64,000 nt of DNA from Datisca glomerata (taxonomy: Eukaryota > Streptophyta > Magnoliopsida > Cucurbitales > Datiscaceae): the NCBI GenBank assembly GCA_003255025.1, contig QANY01007891.1, positions 712,558-776,557 on the forward strand. The letters are read 5' to 3'. Below the pieces are notes generated by a model that saw only the letters and a list, made by a program, of their open reading frames with translations, had not been told where the DNA came from and did not search any database. Positions 9,990-21,601 of the stretch are shown in pieces. The first letter of the stretch is position 1; each line of letters starts with the position of its first letter. The translations under genes were made by a program, and so were the position numbers.

Positions 9990-11507
9990 TTAGCTCTTCC
10001 TCCTTAGAAAAAGGCTATGCATGAGGAGTTCCATGCTCTTCACCTGAATCATACTTGGACTCTAGTGCCTCCTTATCCCACAATGAACATAATTGGCAAT
10101 AAGTGGGTCTACAGGCTCAAACTCCATCCTAATGGGACTGTCCAAAGGCACAAGGCCAGATTGGGTGCCAAAGGCTTCCACTAAACCCCAGGCTTGGATT
10201 TCTATGAAACTTTTAGTCCAATTGTGAAGCCACTGACTGTAAGGCTTGTTTTTACCATTGCTCTTACAAACAGGTGGCAAATCGAGCAGCTCGATGTCAA
10301 CAATACTTTCTTGCGTGGACATCTGACAGAAGTAGTTTATTTGCAGCAGCCTGATGGCTTCATTGACCTCTCCAGACCTACTCATGTGTGTAAGCTCAAT
10401 AAGGCACTCTATGGCCTAAAATAGGCTCCGCGTGCATGGTATGATAAGCTAAATGTGACTCTCTTGCTTAAAGGTTTTAAAGATGCAAAATCAGACACCT
10501 CACTGTTTATCCTTCACCAACCTAGTTGGACTATCTACTTGCTTGTGTATGTGGATGATATTTTGATTTGAGGAAGTGATGCTCCTTATATTGCAACTTT
10601 GATTTCTGCTCTTAATTTTGAGTTTGCTTTAAAAGACATTGGCTCTCTGCATGACTTCCTTGGCATTGAGGTTACATCTTCCTCATCTGGTATACATCTA
10701 TCTCAGACAAGGTATCTTACTGATTTGTTGCACAAAACACAGATGGAAGCTACAAAACCTTGCCCTACTCCTGCCTCTATATCTACTAAACTTACGAAGG
10801 ATTGGGGTGTGCCTCTTACTGATATTTCACAGTATAGAAGCTTAATTGGAGCTCTTCAATATATTACTATCACATGCTTGGATATTGCCTTTATTGTTAA
10901 TAGACTGAGTCAATTTTTGCACTGCCCAACCTCACTTCATTGTCAAGCATGTAAAAGGCTTCTCTGGTACATTAAGGCCACTATCAGTGAGGGGTTACTC
11001 ATCAAACCAACATCTTCTTACAACATTGAGGCACTTTCTAATGCAGATTGGGCAACCTGCATAGATGACAGAAAATCTACTTGTGGCTATGCCATTTTTC
11101 TTGGTTCTTCCTTACTGTCTTGGTCCTCTAAGAAACAACACATGGTGGCCAGAAGCAGTACTGAAAGTGAATATAGGGCCTTGGCTCACACAGCAGTTGA
11201 AATCTCTTTGATCTGGTCCTTTATGCAGGAGATGCACTGTCCTCTTTCCTCTCCTCCTGTCATATGATGCGATAATGAAGGAGTTGCCTTTATAGCATCA
11301 AATCATGTCTCCCATGCTAGGACTAAGCATATTGAGATAGATGTTCACTTTGTGCGAGATAAAGTGCTTGCAAAGCTTCTTGAAATCAGGTATATTCCTT
11401 CCCATGACCAAGTGGTAGACCTCTTCACAAAGGCTCTTACTGAACATCAATTTCACTATCTCAAATCCAAGCTAAATGTGGAACTCTCCCCTTTTAGCTT
11501 GAGGGGA
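9990..11507 (+). pseudogene. Copia reverse transcriptase and RNase H, broken by stops
   Basis: RT starts near MHEEFHALHLNHTWTLVPPY and NKWVYRLKLHPNGTVQRHKA, then DFYETFSPIVKPLTVRLVFT, QLDVNNTFLRGHLTEVVYLQ, CKLNKALYGLK, and the catalytic YVDDILI near 10548-10568. RNase H follows with ALSNADWATCIDDRKSTCGY, SWSSKKQHMVARSSTESEYR and HARTKHIEIDVHFVRDKV, ending LSPFSLRGC just before the 3' LTR. In-frame stops are at about 10182, 10422, 10569 and 11265. Long stretches are otherwise intact, so decay is moderate. Confidence 0.92.
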
Positions 11508-11851
11508 TGTTAAGGTAGTAAGCTCGTGGCTGCTCTATCATCTTCTTCCTGGTCAATTTCTCAGTTAATGAGGTGCCCTGTCATCTAGCTTGCTCCATGT
11601 CATCTTGGGCTTAAGCTTCATCATCACTCTGCCAACTCACCTTGGTTGTTAGTATAGTTTTTCAGTAGGATTATTGTGCTTACACGTGGTGTATTTTTGG
11701 ACTGCCAAACAAATATTTTGTCTTCCTCTTCTTTACTGATGTACTGCATTATATACCTAATTCTTAGCTTCAGTGTAAAAAATTTGATAAATTTTACTGC
11801 CATCTGATAACAAGCTTTTCATCTCTCTTCTATTTTCTTTCAAGTTTAACT
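11508..11851 (+). repeat. 3' LTR of the copia element
   Basis: About 344 bp, TGTTAAGGTAGTAAGC to AAGTTTAACTT, preceded by the polypurine tract TTGAGGGGA (11499-11507). Homologous to 7477-7840 along its whole length apart from one ~20-bp indel. Confidence 0.85.
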
Positions 11852-12031
11852 TCGTTTATTAAAATGTTAGAGAGAGTATCTCTATTTCCTCTAAATATTG
11901 ACAATCATGAGTGATCCACTAAGAGTTTGATAGTCTAATCGATTGGCATTCATACGTATCAACGATCCTTTAGAAGAATTATTTTTTCAAATTTTCGTGC
12001 GAGTCTTCTTCGTAGAACTTCCGCTACATCA
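11852..12031 (+). repeat. 3' LTR of the gypsy-like element, right half
   Basis: Continues the gypsy LTR after the copia insertion, matching about 1512-1675 (GTATCTCTATTT..CCTCTA, GTTTGAT.GTCTAAT, TTTCGTGCG, GTCTTCTTCGTAGA). Ends CATCA at 12031, followed by the GGATG target duplication. Confidence 0.72.
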
Positions 12032-12036
12032 GGATG

Positions 12037-13430
12037 ACTTTCACAGAACTCGTTTTTAGTGAGAACATGGCTAAAAATTAAACAATAAAGATTTCAAGGG
12101 ATAAAGTGTTAGTGACCTGGTTTTACAACCAATAAATATGTATGTGTGCTTGAAGGTTTAATCATTAGAATACAGTCACAGCTCGATCGGAAAAAAATTG
12201 ATGTGGGGCTCCACTAAAGTCCCATTATTAGAAACCTAAACTAAATTCTAGAGACATAGAATCCCTTCTAAACTTTATTTCGAAGCCGGTAAATTGAACC
12301 TTCACTCATTTGAATTTCTCAAAAGAAGTTCAAACTTTGATGTCGTTTTTTAATATTCTACGAGAATCAACAAGTATTATAATATTGATCTGGTTGGATC
12401 ATAATTTATTTTTCTTCTTGTTTTGTCCATACTTTCTTTTGATTTTTTAAGAAATTTGTTTTGTTTGTACATAAATGGTTTTTTTACTTATACCCTATTT
12501 ATAACTTATGCTGCTCTAAAAGTTTGGGGAGCCATGACCCTCTTGTACTTATAGGAGCCGCCCATTTGGATGGGGTCCTTCATTGGGGACTAACCTAAAG
12601 CCCACCTTGAACGACCAATAAAAGGAGACCATGCAAATTTAATTATTAAAAAACAAATATTGTTTACTAATGATATAATTATATTGAATTCGAGTAAACA
12701 GTCATTAAATCAATCGTGCTAAAAGCAACTTTTGAGAGTTCTTTCTTCAATCATATAGCAAAAGAACTTATAAAATAATCATTAAAATGACTAAAAATAG
12801 TGTATGTTTTGACTAAACCTAGATAAATAGTAAAGCAGCGTATTTCTCAGAAAGGTGCTGCAATTACTTGCATGATAATGCTGAAAAACTCTATTTTTTT
12901 AGCCAAAGACGGGGTCTTACATGTACTGATTATAGCCCAATCTTCAAATAAAAATAAAATATCCCACGTTTTCTATCTTTCCTTGTTTGAAACAACGTAT
13001 CAGAGATATTTTTTTAACGAATTGGAACTTTTATATATGTGATTCAGCAGGAACTGAAAATTTTGTAATGGTTATTGATGATGGATTAGTGGTAGAAATA
13101 GTCAAATAGACCAATTATAAATACACGTTAAAAATATTGCTTGTAGATTTTTTATGGAACTTACGCTTCAACAAACACCTCTGAAACACAAAAAAAATCA
13201 CAACAGATCGACTTATGTTGATGTCGAAACTCCCTTCATTGGAAGGAAGGATTTTCAACTGAAGAAGGAGAGAGGAAGAAGCGGGAAGAGAAAACCACAT
13301 GTCACAAATTGAATAATATGAAATGAAGACAATGTAAAATTATATTAGCTTTGACCCAGAGATTGAAAGACTAAGCTACTAGTCCAAATTTTACGCAGTA
13401 TTTGCTAGACCACATAGCCACAATAACAAC
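12037..13430. other. Intergenic region and distal promoter of the P450
   Basis: About 1.4 kb without a supportable gene in any frame. The base composition is ordinary AT-rich host DNA with a few G-rich runs near 12530-12600. The short minus-strand ORF at 13115-13300 has no recognisable features. Confidence 0.55.
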
Positions 13431-13437
13431 TATATAA
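13431..13437 (+). promoter_or_regulatory. TATA box of the CYP84A-type P450
   Basis: TATATAA 124 bp before the ATG. This would put transcription start near 13460 and give a leader of about 95 bp, a normal plant arrangement. Confidence 0.65.
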
Positions 13438-13554
13438 GGGCATCACAAACCCTTCTCTCCCAACACATCTACACACAGCAATTGAATTAGCATATTTCCT
13501 TCTAACACTTGCAATACTTCAGCACACATTACATTTCTGTAATTAAACACTTCC

Positions 13555-15218
13555 ATGGCTTCCTTTCTACAAGCATTAATGTCTATATCACTCTTTCTCA
13601 TTATTCCAATTTTACTTCTATTCGGTCTTATTAAAAGGTTTAGGCCAAAATTACCTTACCCACCCGGTCCTAAAGGCTTGCCCATTATTGGAAATATGCT
13701 GATGATGGACCAACTTACCCACCATGGACTGGCGGACCTTGCCAAGAAATACGGCGGTCTAATGCACCTTCGCATGGGTTCCCTCCACATGGTGGCAGTT
13801 TCTGATAAGCAAGTGGCTCGCCAAGTGCTACAAGTACATGACAATGTTTTCTCTAACCGTCCAGCTACCATTGCCATTAGCTACCTCACCTACGATCGTG
13901 CTGACATGGCTTTTTCTCATAACAATCCCTTTTGGCGCCAGATGCGTAAGCTCTCCGTCATGAAGCTATTTAGCCGGAGACGAGCTGAGTCATGGGACTC
14001 CATCCGTGATGAGGTGGAGTCAACAGTCAGAAAAGTCGCGTCCAGTACCGGAACTTCAGTGAACATCGGAGAGCTTGTGTTTGGACTCATGACGGATATT
14101 ATATATAGAGCTGCCTTTGGTACAACCGCTCAGCAAGGGAAGGAGGAGTTCATGAAGATATTGCAGGAATTCTCTAGACTTTTCGGAGCTTTCAATATCG
14201 CCGATATTATCCCTTGTCTTAGTTCCATTGACCCTCAAGGTATCAAAAAACGAGTCGTGAAAGCTCGTCAGTCGCTTGATCATTTCATCGACGATATCAT
14301 CGATGATCACATGCAAAAGAAGGTGTCTAATGGCTCTGATAACATTGATACTGATATGGTTGATGAGCTGCTAGCTTTCTACAGTGAAGAAGAAAAAGTA
14401 AGTAAATCAGCTGACGATCCAAACGCAATTATATTGACAAAGGATAACATCAAAGCTATGATAATGGTAAGAATAATTTTTGACACAATTAGTTACTCCT
14501 AAATAAATAAACTTACAAACAGTTTAGGAAACATATATATGACTTAAAATTACACTTATCTTATAATTAACAACAGGATGTAATGTTCGGTGGGACCGAG
14601 ACGGTAGCATCAACGATAGAGTGGACGATTGCAGAGCTGATGAAAAGCCCAGAAGATCTAAAGAGAGTCCAACAAGAACTATCTGACATAGTAGGTTTAG
14701 AACGACGTCTTGAAGAGAGCGATCTAGAGAAGCTAACATTTCTAAAATGTTGCCTAAAAGAAACATTGAGATTACACCCAGCAATACCATTGACACTTCA
14801 TGAAACAGCAAAAGATGTAGAAGTTTGTGGATATTTTATACCAGAAAAGACACGTGTCATGATCAATGCATGGGCCATCGGAAGAGACGAGAACTCCTGG
14901 GAAGATCCCCACGCATTTAAGCCCTCTAGGTTTCTCAAAGAGGGAGCTCCTGATTTTAAAGGAAGCAGCTTTGAGTTCATACCTTTTGGGTCGGGTCGGA
15001 GGTCTTGCCCAGGAATGCAACTAGGACTCTATGCATTGGAAATGACAGTGGCTCACTTGCTCCACTGTTTCACATGGGACTTACCAGGCGGAATGAAACC
15101 AAGCGAGCTTGACATGACTGACTTGTTCGGACTTTCCGCTCCAAGAGCTACCCGGCTTGTTGCCGTACCGACAAAGCGAGTTATTTGTCCTCTCTTGTCT
15201 GAGCTTAGGCAAGAGTAG
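13555..15218 (+). CDS. CYP84A-type cytochrome P450 (ferulate/coniferaldehyde 5-hydroxylase family), complete
   Basis: Two exons, 13555-14466 and 14577-15218, with a 110-bp GT-AG intron in phase 0, encode 517 residues, close to the ~520 of Arabidopsis CYP84A1. Residues 4-25 are a hydrophobic ER anchor, followed by the proline hinge LPYPPGPKGLPIIGN. The I-helix has FGGTETVAS (308-316), the same unusual variant as CYP84A1. The K-helix is ETLR (366-369), the PERF-type motif is FKPSRF, and the heme loop is FGSGRRSCPG with Cys448. All key P450 motifs are present and no frame break is seen. CYP84A1 hydroxylates coniferaldehyde/coniferyl alcohol at C5 for syringyl lignin and sinapate esters, but CYP84A4-like relatives make other phenolics, so the substrate is not settled by family membership. 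The ATG at 13555 is the first after the TATA box. A tandem relative ends at 132. Confidence 0.93.
14467..14576 (+). other. Intron of the CYP84A-type P450
   Basis: 110 bp, ATG|GTAAGA ... CAACAG|GATGTA, phase 0, placed just before the I-helix. Splicing joins AIKAMIM-type sequence to DVMFGGTETV. Confidence 0.9.
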
Positions 15219-17572
15219 ATATAGACTAAACTTCTTGTTTTGTTAATTATTTTTATTCTTTTGGGGTTATAATTTCCGTAAAGGAAAATGTCTGAGAATT
15301 TTTGTATCTGAAAATTTATTTATACACTCGAAATAAGGATTATATAATAGAAAAATCTACTTGGAATAAATGGAAATTTTTTGTACAGTTAAATTCTTTT
15401 AAGTCCCTTGGTAAGTAATTTATTTCATAATTGATATTTTTTTCTTCTTCATTATTGTCTTATTGGGTTTAGCTACCTCTTCATGAAAAAAGAATCTAAG
15501 AATATTATAACTTAGGTTAAGAGTTAAGCAAAGGGGAAGGGGCAATAGAACCATCGCATATAGAGGACATAGACATAATTGGATTTATAATGGAACATAA
15601 TTGAGGTGTGCGTACGTAGCCGGGGGATACAAGAGGACTGATTGAAGATAAAAAAAGGTCATGCGTTGACATTATCCAAAAACTTCTCATGCTTGATAGA
15701 GAGACTTTGATACAATCAGGATGACCCAATCAGTCAACTTGGGAGTGCTGATCTCACAAACTAGAAGAGTAAATTAAATGGCAGTCATCGTGAATTGCCT
15801 TATTTTAAATTTTAGATGTAAAAGTAGCCCTCAAGTTCCTTCAATTGCAAAAACAGACCTTTTTGAAAAAAATAACGGGATTGTTCTTTCTCAGGAATAG
15901 TAAATAAAATTTTTACGCAGAGTAAAAACTGTTTCCATAGAAAACATCTTGTTCACTGTGTAAACAAGAAATTTACATCGAGTAAGAAATGTTTACTTTG
16001 TCAGCATTTTTTTTATATAGCGAACAGTGTGTTTTCTCACTAAACAACTTGCATGGTAAAAAAAATTAGAAATGATAAAAAAAACCGGTTACATTGGAGG
16101 GGGTTTTTTCAGGAACCACAACCCACAAATGGCCGCAAACACACCAACAAGAAAACTAACAACAAGATGAAAATTCATTAAAAAAAATCTCAGAATGAGT
16201 TCAGAAATCAACACAGATGAGTCGCGAGAATGAAAAACCCAAGATCTGACTCTAACTCAAGGAAGTTGAAGAAATCGCGAAGCAACTTGCAAGGAAGAAG
16301 GGTTGCACGAAGATGGCGGTGGTTGTCGCTGTTACATTTGATTCAGTGAGAGAGTCTTAGAAGGAATGGGGATGAAGATTATGGATTTTAGGGTTTTTTT
16401 ATATTAGCTGTTTTATATGTATTTTTTTAAACATAAAAGGCTATTTTTGCTTAATATATAATTCGTGGGCTAAACTTACAGTTAAATTTTTGTGATTTTA
16501 GGCAACTAGGAAAAATTGTAGTAGCTAATTAGATTTCTATCAAGCTTTCAAAAACATTAGATTTTTTTTCAATGTTGATATATCCAAAATTTTCTAACTT
16601 CATAAATGATATTCGTTATGTTTTTACATCCCATAAATTGCAAATTTTAAAAAATCATCATCTCTCATAAATAAACTATTTCGTTTATAACATACCTGAA
16701 ATTATAATTCCCAAAAAAATTTCTCAAATCACTCAACTATCCTTCTCTCCTATATTAAATCCATAAATCTTAGCAAATCTTACTCTCTATCAACATCGTT
16801 GCCTCATTCCATCAATAGTCATTAAAAAATTCAATCAATATTCACTTCAACATCAACCATCTCTCTCTGTTTTTGTTAGATGCATCTTTCTCGGACAACG
16901 ATGACTTATGAACTGCTCATCATCTCATACCACAACGAAGAGCTTCATCTGACTCCTGATTCCTCCATGTTGCGAACCTTTATTTTAGAACATTTCAGGT
17001 GACGCTCAGTAACCAGTGGCTCAGCATCTCAGACGACACTAAATAACTTCCTCAATTTTAGCAAGGTTTCTAATTTACACGCCAGCACGAAAAACTAGCC
17101 CATCTCAAGGTAGATCCTCGAATCTGTTTTAACCTACAAAATTGTCCAATATAAAAATAAAAATACACTTTCATGTATAACATCATTAAAGCATGCGTGA
17201 TTGAGCATCTTCGGATTTTGTACCTAAAAAATCCAATTTTTAGGTATAAAATAATATAATGTACATGCATATTGACATGATAAAAACATCTTTATGTTAA
17301 AATTTACGCCTCAAATAATATAATGTGCATGCAAATTTTTTTCTAAACCGAACCGAATCGCTTCGGTCTATATTTCTACTACAGTAGTTGAATCAGTTCA
17401 GTTAATTTAAATAACTGAATTTTTGATTTGATTACATTTACAATAAATCTGTAATCGGTTCGAACCGATTATAACTATTTTTAATATATATATATATATA
17501 TATATAGATATATATTAGACATAAATTATTAAAAGTATAATAAATTCGATATAATTATTAATTAGACATTTT
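15219..17572. other. Intergenic region downstream of the P450
   Basis: No gene supported. 15219-15420 is the probable 3' UTR, similar to the DNA after the other P450 copy. About 15820-16455 could be a small inverted-repeat element: the left end AAAAGTAGCCCT and the right end AGGCTATTTTTGC are imperfect complements. 17340-17480 is rich in CGGTTCGG-like words (AACCGAACCGAATCG and CGGTTCGAACCG), a style seen in several plant non-autonomous transposons. Nothing else recognised. Confidence 0.5.
17484..17516. repeat. AT microsatellite
   Basis: An uninterrupted TA dinucleotide run with one G near its end, next to the left long direct repeat. Confidence 0.8.
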
Positions 17573-18963
17573 TTAAAGATTTTTGCTGTTTTTTGAAGGT
17601 TTTATAATTGTAGCCCGGTTATAAGTAATCGAATCGAATCGATTACTTCAGTTTCATTCGATTCGGTTCTTTCAATTACACCGATTCAGTTCGGTTCGAT
17701 ATTTTAGGTAACTGGTGAATTCAATTCGATTACAAAAATATCTTACTAACTAACCGAAACGAACAGTGCACACCCTAAACTCTTGAATCTTAAAGAGAAA
17801 GAAGGTTATTGTAGGTTTATTGACAATGGAGAAATAGAAACATGTGGATGGTCTTCGATGAACTTCGCAATCTAAAAAGGTGACATCAATTGAAATCTTT
17901 AAATATTTATGTATATACTATGTAAATTGAATCTATTTTGTCTATTGATTCTATTCTTTGTAAATGTATTCTATTCTCTGTAAATTTCTGTGTAGTAATA
18001 GATTTTTTAGATATCGTGTAAATAATTTAGACTCTATAAATTGTTTCTATTACATGTATATTATTAATTATATTCAGTAAAACACTTAATTTCAATATTA
18101 TTATGTATGTATAAAATTGTACTTTTTAAATATGTAAATTTTATCTTAGTGTAACTATATATTAACATGAATATTATATCTTTATATATTACATTTATAT
18201 ATTCTCGACGTTAATGAATGTTCGCATTAATTATACTTTGTTAAAATATATAAATTTTATCACTAACCCAGTATCAATTAACATGAATATAAATGTCTTT
18301 GTTTTAATATGCATTTCAAGAAATAAATATAGTAAAACTAATAAATATAACTACAAATATCAAAATCCATTTAAAATGAAGCAAGAGATAAAAAGAAGTA
18401 AAACTTCCATGGAAATATAAGAACTAACCCAATTTGAGCCGTCTACATTAAAGAGGCGCCTACCAAGAATTAAGGAAGCAATAAAATACACGATCTCTAC
18501 ATCTAATTACTGCCTCAAAACAAAATTAATTAAAATTAATAAGTTTAACAAAAATAAATAAAAAACAAAAGAACAAATGTACAAGTTTTCAGAAAAAATT
18601 AAAAATAGGGGCAGATAGATATCTGTCAACAAAAAACAATAGAGATTTTATTCTAAAAATAATGATTGAAAAATGAAAAATAAAACAAAAATAAAAATTG
18701 TTACTTTAAATATAAACATAAAAAGTTACCTTATATACAAGGATATGGAAAATTACCTTAAAAATCAATTGGAAAAATCTTATCAGCAATTTTAAATTAG
18801 AGGTGAATAACTGCAGTGGAAAATAATTCAAATTAAAAAAAAGTAAAATTGACAGAATTATAATAATTAAAAACTTTGACATTTAATAAAATGTGCAAAA
18901 GTTGTTATTTACAATAATTTCTATCCATTTTTTTAGAATTATTCTAGCAACTGCCCAATTAGA
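17573..18963 (+). repeat. Long direct repeat, left copy (R1)
   Basis: About 1.4 kb matching 21602-23142 almost along its length. Shared landmarks are AAGGTTTTATAATTGTAG, TGCACACCC.TAAACTCTTGAATCT, AAAGAGGCGCCTA, TCAAGAATTAAGGAAGCAAT and the end GCAACTGCC(C/G)AATTAGA. No protein-coding content is recognisable. It flanks a Tat-type antisense ORF fragment on the left. No TG..CA ends are visible, so these are not obvious LTRs. Confidence 0.85.
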
Positions 18964-21556
18964 CTATATGGACCGTGCCAACGCTTGACTGAAATGGCCG
19001 ACCAATGGGGGTCAACGATATTCCCTCTTCGTTGTTCGATGATGACTTAGGCAGGATCCGGAGGATTTACCATATCCGTAATCACTTTCAACTGTGACTG
19101 CCTGAGGAGGGTGAGAAAGTTAGTGGTACAAGACATGGGGGAATTGGATTGTATCTGGCCTCATTAGAGTGCGGGTTTATGCACCTTCTGCATCCTTTCT
19201 TGAGGGATTGGTTCTCCTCGACGTGTATTGCCCTGTCCTGGCTCCTATAAACTCGTGGAGGACTCTTATTGGTTGTTGGGTTCTCTGGAGATTGCACCTT
19301 GGTTAGGACATGACTCTAGACGAACTCGATTTCATGTTCCAGTTGAAATTCCCTCACAAGAACAAGGCGGCGGAGGTGCCTTTTCATGGTCTAGGTTGGT
19401 ATTATCTCAGCAGTCGTATTAGAGAAGTGAAGGAAATCGTGAGTGGGATTCCCTCCTGGTACAAAGACTGAAAAGACAGTTGGTCTATGATTTATAGGCT
19501 CTAGGACGGCCATCGTGGGGATTCGGAGTCTGCACCCCTGGTCCCTCGGCGCTTCGAGGTCACAGGTGAATTTGTGTTTTCATAAGGGAGAACACCCGCT
19601 TGTTGTTCACCTCGGTCGCTTAATCTTTCGTTATTTTCCTTGCAACTACCATGAGGAGGTCAGAGGAATTTCTCGCCTTCCTTCTGTCCAATTTTCTTGT
19701 CTGGCAGAGCTCGTTATTGAGGCAGTGCTTACGACGTCCTTCTCAGGCTCAAGTTTCTATTTCGAGTGGACTTGTATTTGGACCTTCAAGAGGATGTATA
19801 GTCAACCATCCTGTCGAGAACTGCTTGGAGGATTCTTCTATTCATATGGTTTAACCTCCAATCACTTTCCCGCTTTTCTTGCTACATTTTTCATCATACC
19901 TTTCATAATTGTGATTCCTTCTTTGTAGCAATGACTGGGGATAGCTCTTCTTCCAAGAAGCAAAGGAAATAACTTAACCCGTCCAAGATACAGAAGATGG
20001 AGGAGCTCCGTGCTAATGCATTGGAGCAGTCGGATGGGAAAATGGCTCCCTTTGTACCTTGCGTTTCCGTTCCTTGATCCCTGGCTCCTGGGGCACCACC
20101 ACCAATTATGCTCGTCCTTCCTCATACTGGGCAGCGCCCACTGCATTCTTACGGTGTCTAGGGACTCCCCAGAGCTCATCCTGATCTTCTTGACCTTCTA
20201 TCCCACCTTAGACGATTTCCATTTCCTCCCTTCCAGTCTGAGACTCATGCACGTCAGGCTCTGGGTAGAAGGGGTCTCATGCTGGCCGAAAGAGCAAAGG
20301 TCCAGTGCCTCTGAAGGTCCCGAGCCTAGAATGAAGTAGCTAGGGTGATGGATTAAGTGTTTAAGCATATCGATCCTGAGAGGGGGATTTTCCTGCTCGA
20401 GGGGCTCGAGGTGAGGTTCATATACAATGTCATGGAGCACACCCTTGACATAAGTTCTATCTCTGACTTAATACTTATTCTTTTCCCCTTTTTGGTTCTT
20501 GAATTATCTTCTTATTTCTTTCACAGATCCAGACCTTCAACGATGTGATGTTGGCGCATTTTGGCCATTATGAAGACAAGTTCCTAAAGCTATTCGAGTA
20601 TCCTCTCGCGTGGAGGCTTTCTAGACGAGAGGACTGGGTACTTCGATTCTCTTCATAAATCCTATGACAAGGTCTAGTAGGAGGTTGGGAGGTAGAGCGG
20701 CCTCAAAGGGAACTTGCTCGTCTTGAGAAGGAGTTAGGTTGTACCAAGGCCAAGGTTGGCCAGGCTATTAACGCTTGTAGGGAACTAGACGCTTAGTTGT
20801 CCGGTCAGGAGAATGTAGTCTCTGATCTTCAATAGCAGGAAAACATCATGAAGGATAAGATTTGGTTCTTGGAGGATAAGCTTTCTCGGGAGATTGATTC
20901 TCGAACCCAAGCGGAGAACAGAGAGAGGGAGGCTCAGCGAACGCTCGACTTTGTGAAAATGCAATCAAATGAGAGTCGCGTCCAATGGACCGAAGGTGAT
21001 GCTAAGGGGATGGAAGACTTCAAGGCATCCTCGGAGTATCATACAACCCTCCTTATGGAGTTTACCTTGGGTTGTGAGAGTTGTCATGACAAGATCGTCG
21101 AGGCCCACCTTGAGTCAGACTTGAGTTTCCTCAATTGTTTGTCGTATCCTCAGCCCAATCATGTGTAGCTAGCTTACGAGCAGGTGATGGTTTGTGGTGC
21201 TTGGGAGGTTCAGAAAGCTGCTGGGATGTTGCGCTCTCCCCTTGTCCGTCCGGATGTTCCCAGGTCCCCGCCAGTCCGTCGAGCTGAATATGGATGTCTC
21301 TCATCCTTTACCTCCAGGTTATTCTGAGGAGGGTGCCTCTCCGCCACCGCCTGACTCCATTGGGGTTGTCGATCCAGCTGAGACTCCTCCGACTCCTGCC
21401 ACTCGTCTCCTCCTCCAACTCAATTTGTATGGACTTTGATTTCTTTGATCTTGTCATCTTATTGTCTCCGATCTGACTTCAGGCCCCCTTATCAATACTT
21501 GTTTGTCTTGAGTGGCGGGGAATCCCTTACCTTTAGGCTAGCTTTTACCTTGTGTA

Positions 21557-21560
<4 letters not shown>
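18964..21560 (+). pseudogene. Tat-type gypsy antisense ORF remnant (transposase-(putative)-gypsy-type domain), badly broken
   Basis: A more GC-rich block whose translated pieces match the extra ORF that Tat/Retand/Grande elements carry in antisense to pol. Pieces include HGGIGLYLASLECGFMHLLH followed by PFLRDWF, then INSWRTLIGCWVLWRLHL, AAEVPFHGLGWYYLSSRIRE and SGIPSWYKDWKDSW. Downstream, 20690-21150 encodes a coiled-coil-like stretch (DKIWFLEDKLSREIDSRTQA, REREAQRTLDF) and 21290-21440 a proline-rich tail. Frames change repeatedly and many stops occur. The longest single ORF here (19515-19928) is out of register with these motifs. If the family arrangement holds, the parent element ran on the minus strand. 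No pol or LTR is adjacent. Confidence 0.68.
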
Positions 21561-21597
<37 letters not shown>

Positions 21598-21600
21598 NAT
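21560..21600. repeat. AT microsatellite with one unresolved base
   Basis: About 40 bp of TA repeats with N at 21598, at the boundary between the antisense-ORF remnant and the right long direct repeat. Confidence 0.9.
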
Positions 21601-21601
21601 A

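Larger units (their letters stand above)
7477..11851 (+). mobile_element. Ty1/copia retrotransposon (RE1-like), decayed, inserted in the gypsy 3' LTR
   Basis: LTRs at 7477-7840 and 11508-~11851 share TGTTAAGG(C/T)A at the start and CAAGTTTAACTT at the end. A primer-binding site TGGTATCAGAGC follows the left LTR at 7841-7852 and a polypurine tract TTGAGGGGA precedes the right one. Gene order is gag, zinc knuckle, protease, integrase tail, reverse transcriptase, RNase H, which is copia order as far as preserved; most of the integrase is deleted. Flanks TGATT and CGTTT are only a degenerate target duplication, but the gypsy LTR sequence resumes correctly on the right. Orientation is the same as the host element. 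Confidence 0.9.
1302..12031 (+). mobile_element. Ty3/gypsy-like LTR retrotransposon, internally deleted, host of a nested insertion cluster
   Basis: Related sequences at 1302-1675 and at 7217-7476 plus ~11852-12031 are the two LTRs. Both share the start (T)(G/C)ATGCA..GATGGAAAA, the TATGGCTTAGG-like block and the end TATCA/CATCA. The same 5-bp target duplication GGATG flanks the element at 1297-1301 and 12032-12036. A primer-binding site matching initiator tRNA-Met (TGGTATCAAAGC) follows the 5' LTR. Only a broken gag is left inside and no pol is recognisable. After subtracting the CACTA insert (~4.0 kb) and the copia insert (~4.4 kb), the element is only about 2.3 kb, so it was a non-autonomous derivative before the later insertions. 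Assignment to gypsy rests on the gag pattern; a non-autonomous LARD/TRIM label would also fit. Confidence 0.8.

Noticed and set aside
13656..13877. Minus-strand ORFs inside the P450 (also 14056-14316, 14524-14811, 14772-15020)
   Set aside because: Antisense shadows of a well-supported P450 coding sequence.
17455..17472. GGTTCGAACC as a tRNA T-arm
   Set aside because: No D-arm, anticodon arm or acceptor stem can be paired around it; it is part of the CGGTTCGG-rich repeat.
19515..19928. 137-codon plus-strand ORF
   Set aside because: Longest open frame in the block but out of register with the Tat antisense-ORF motifs around it; no domain of its own.
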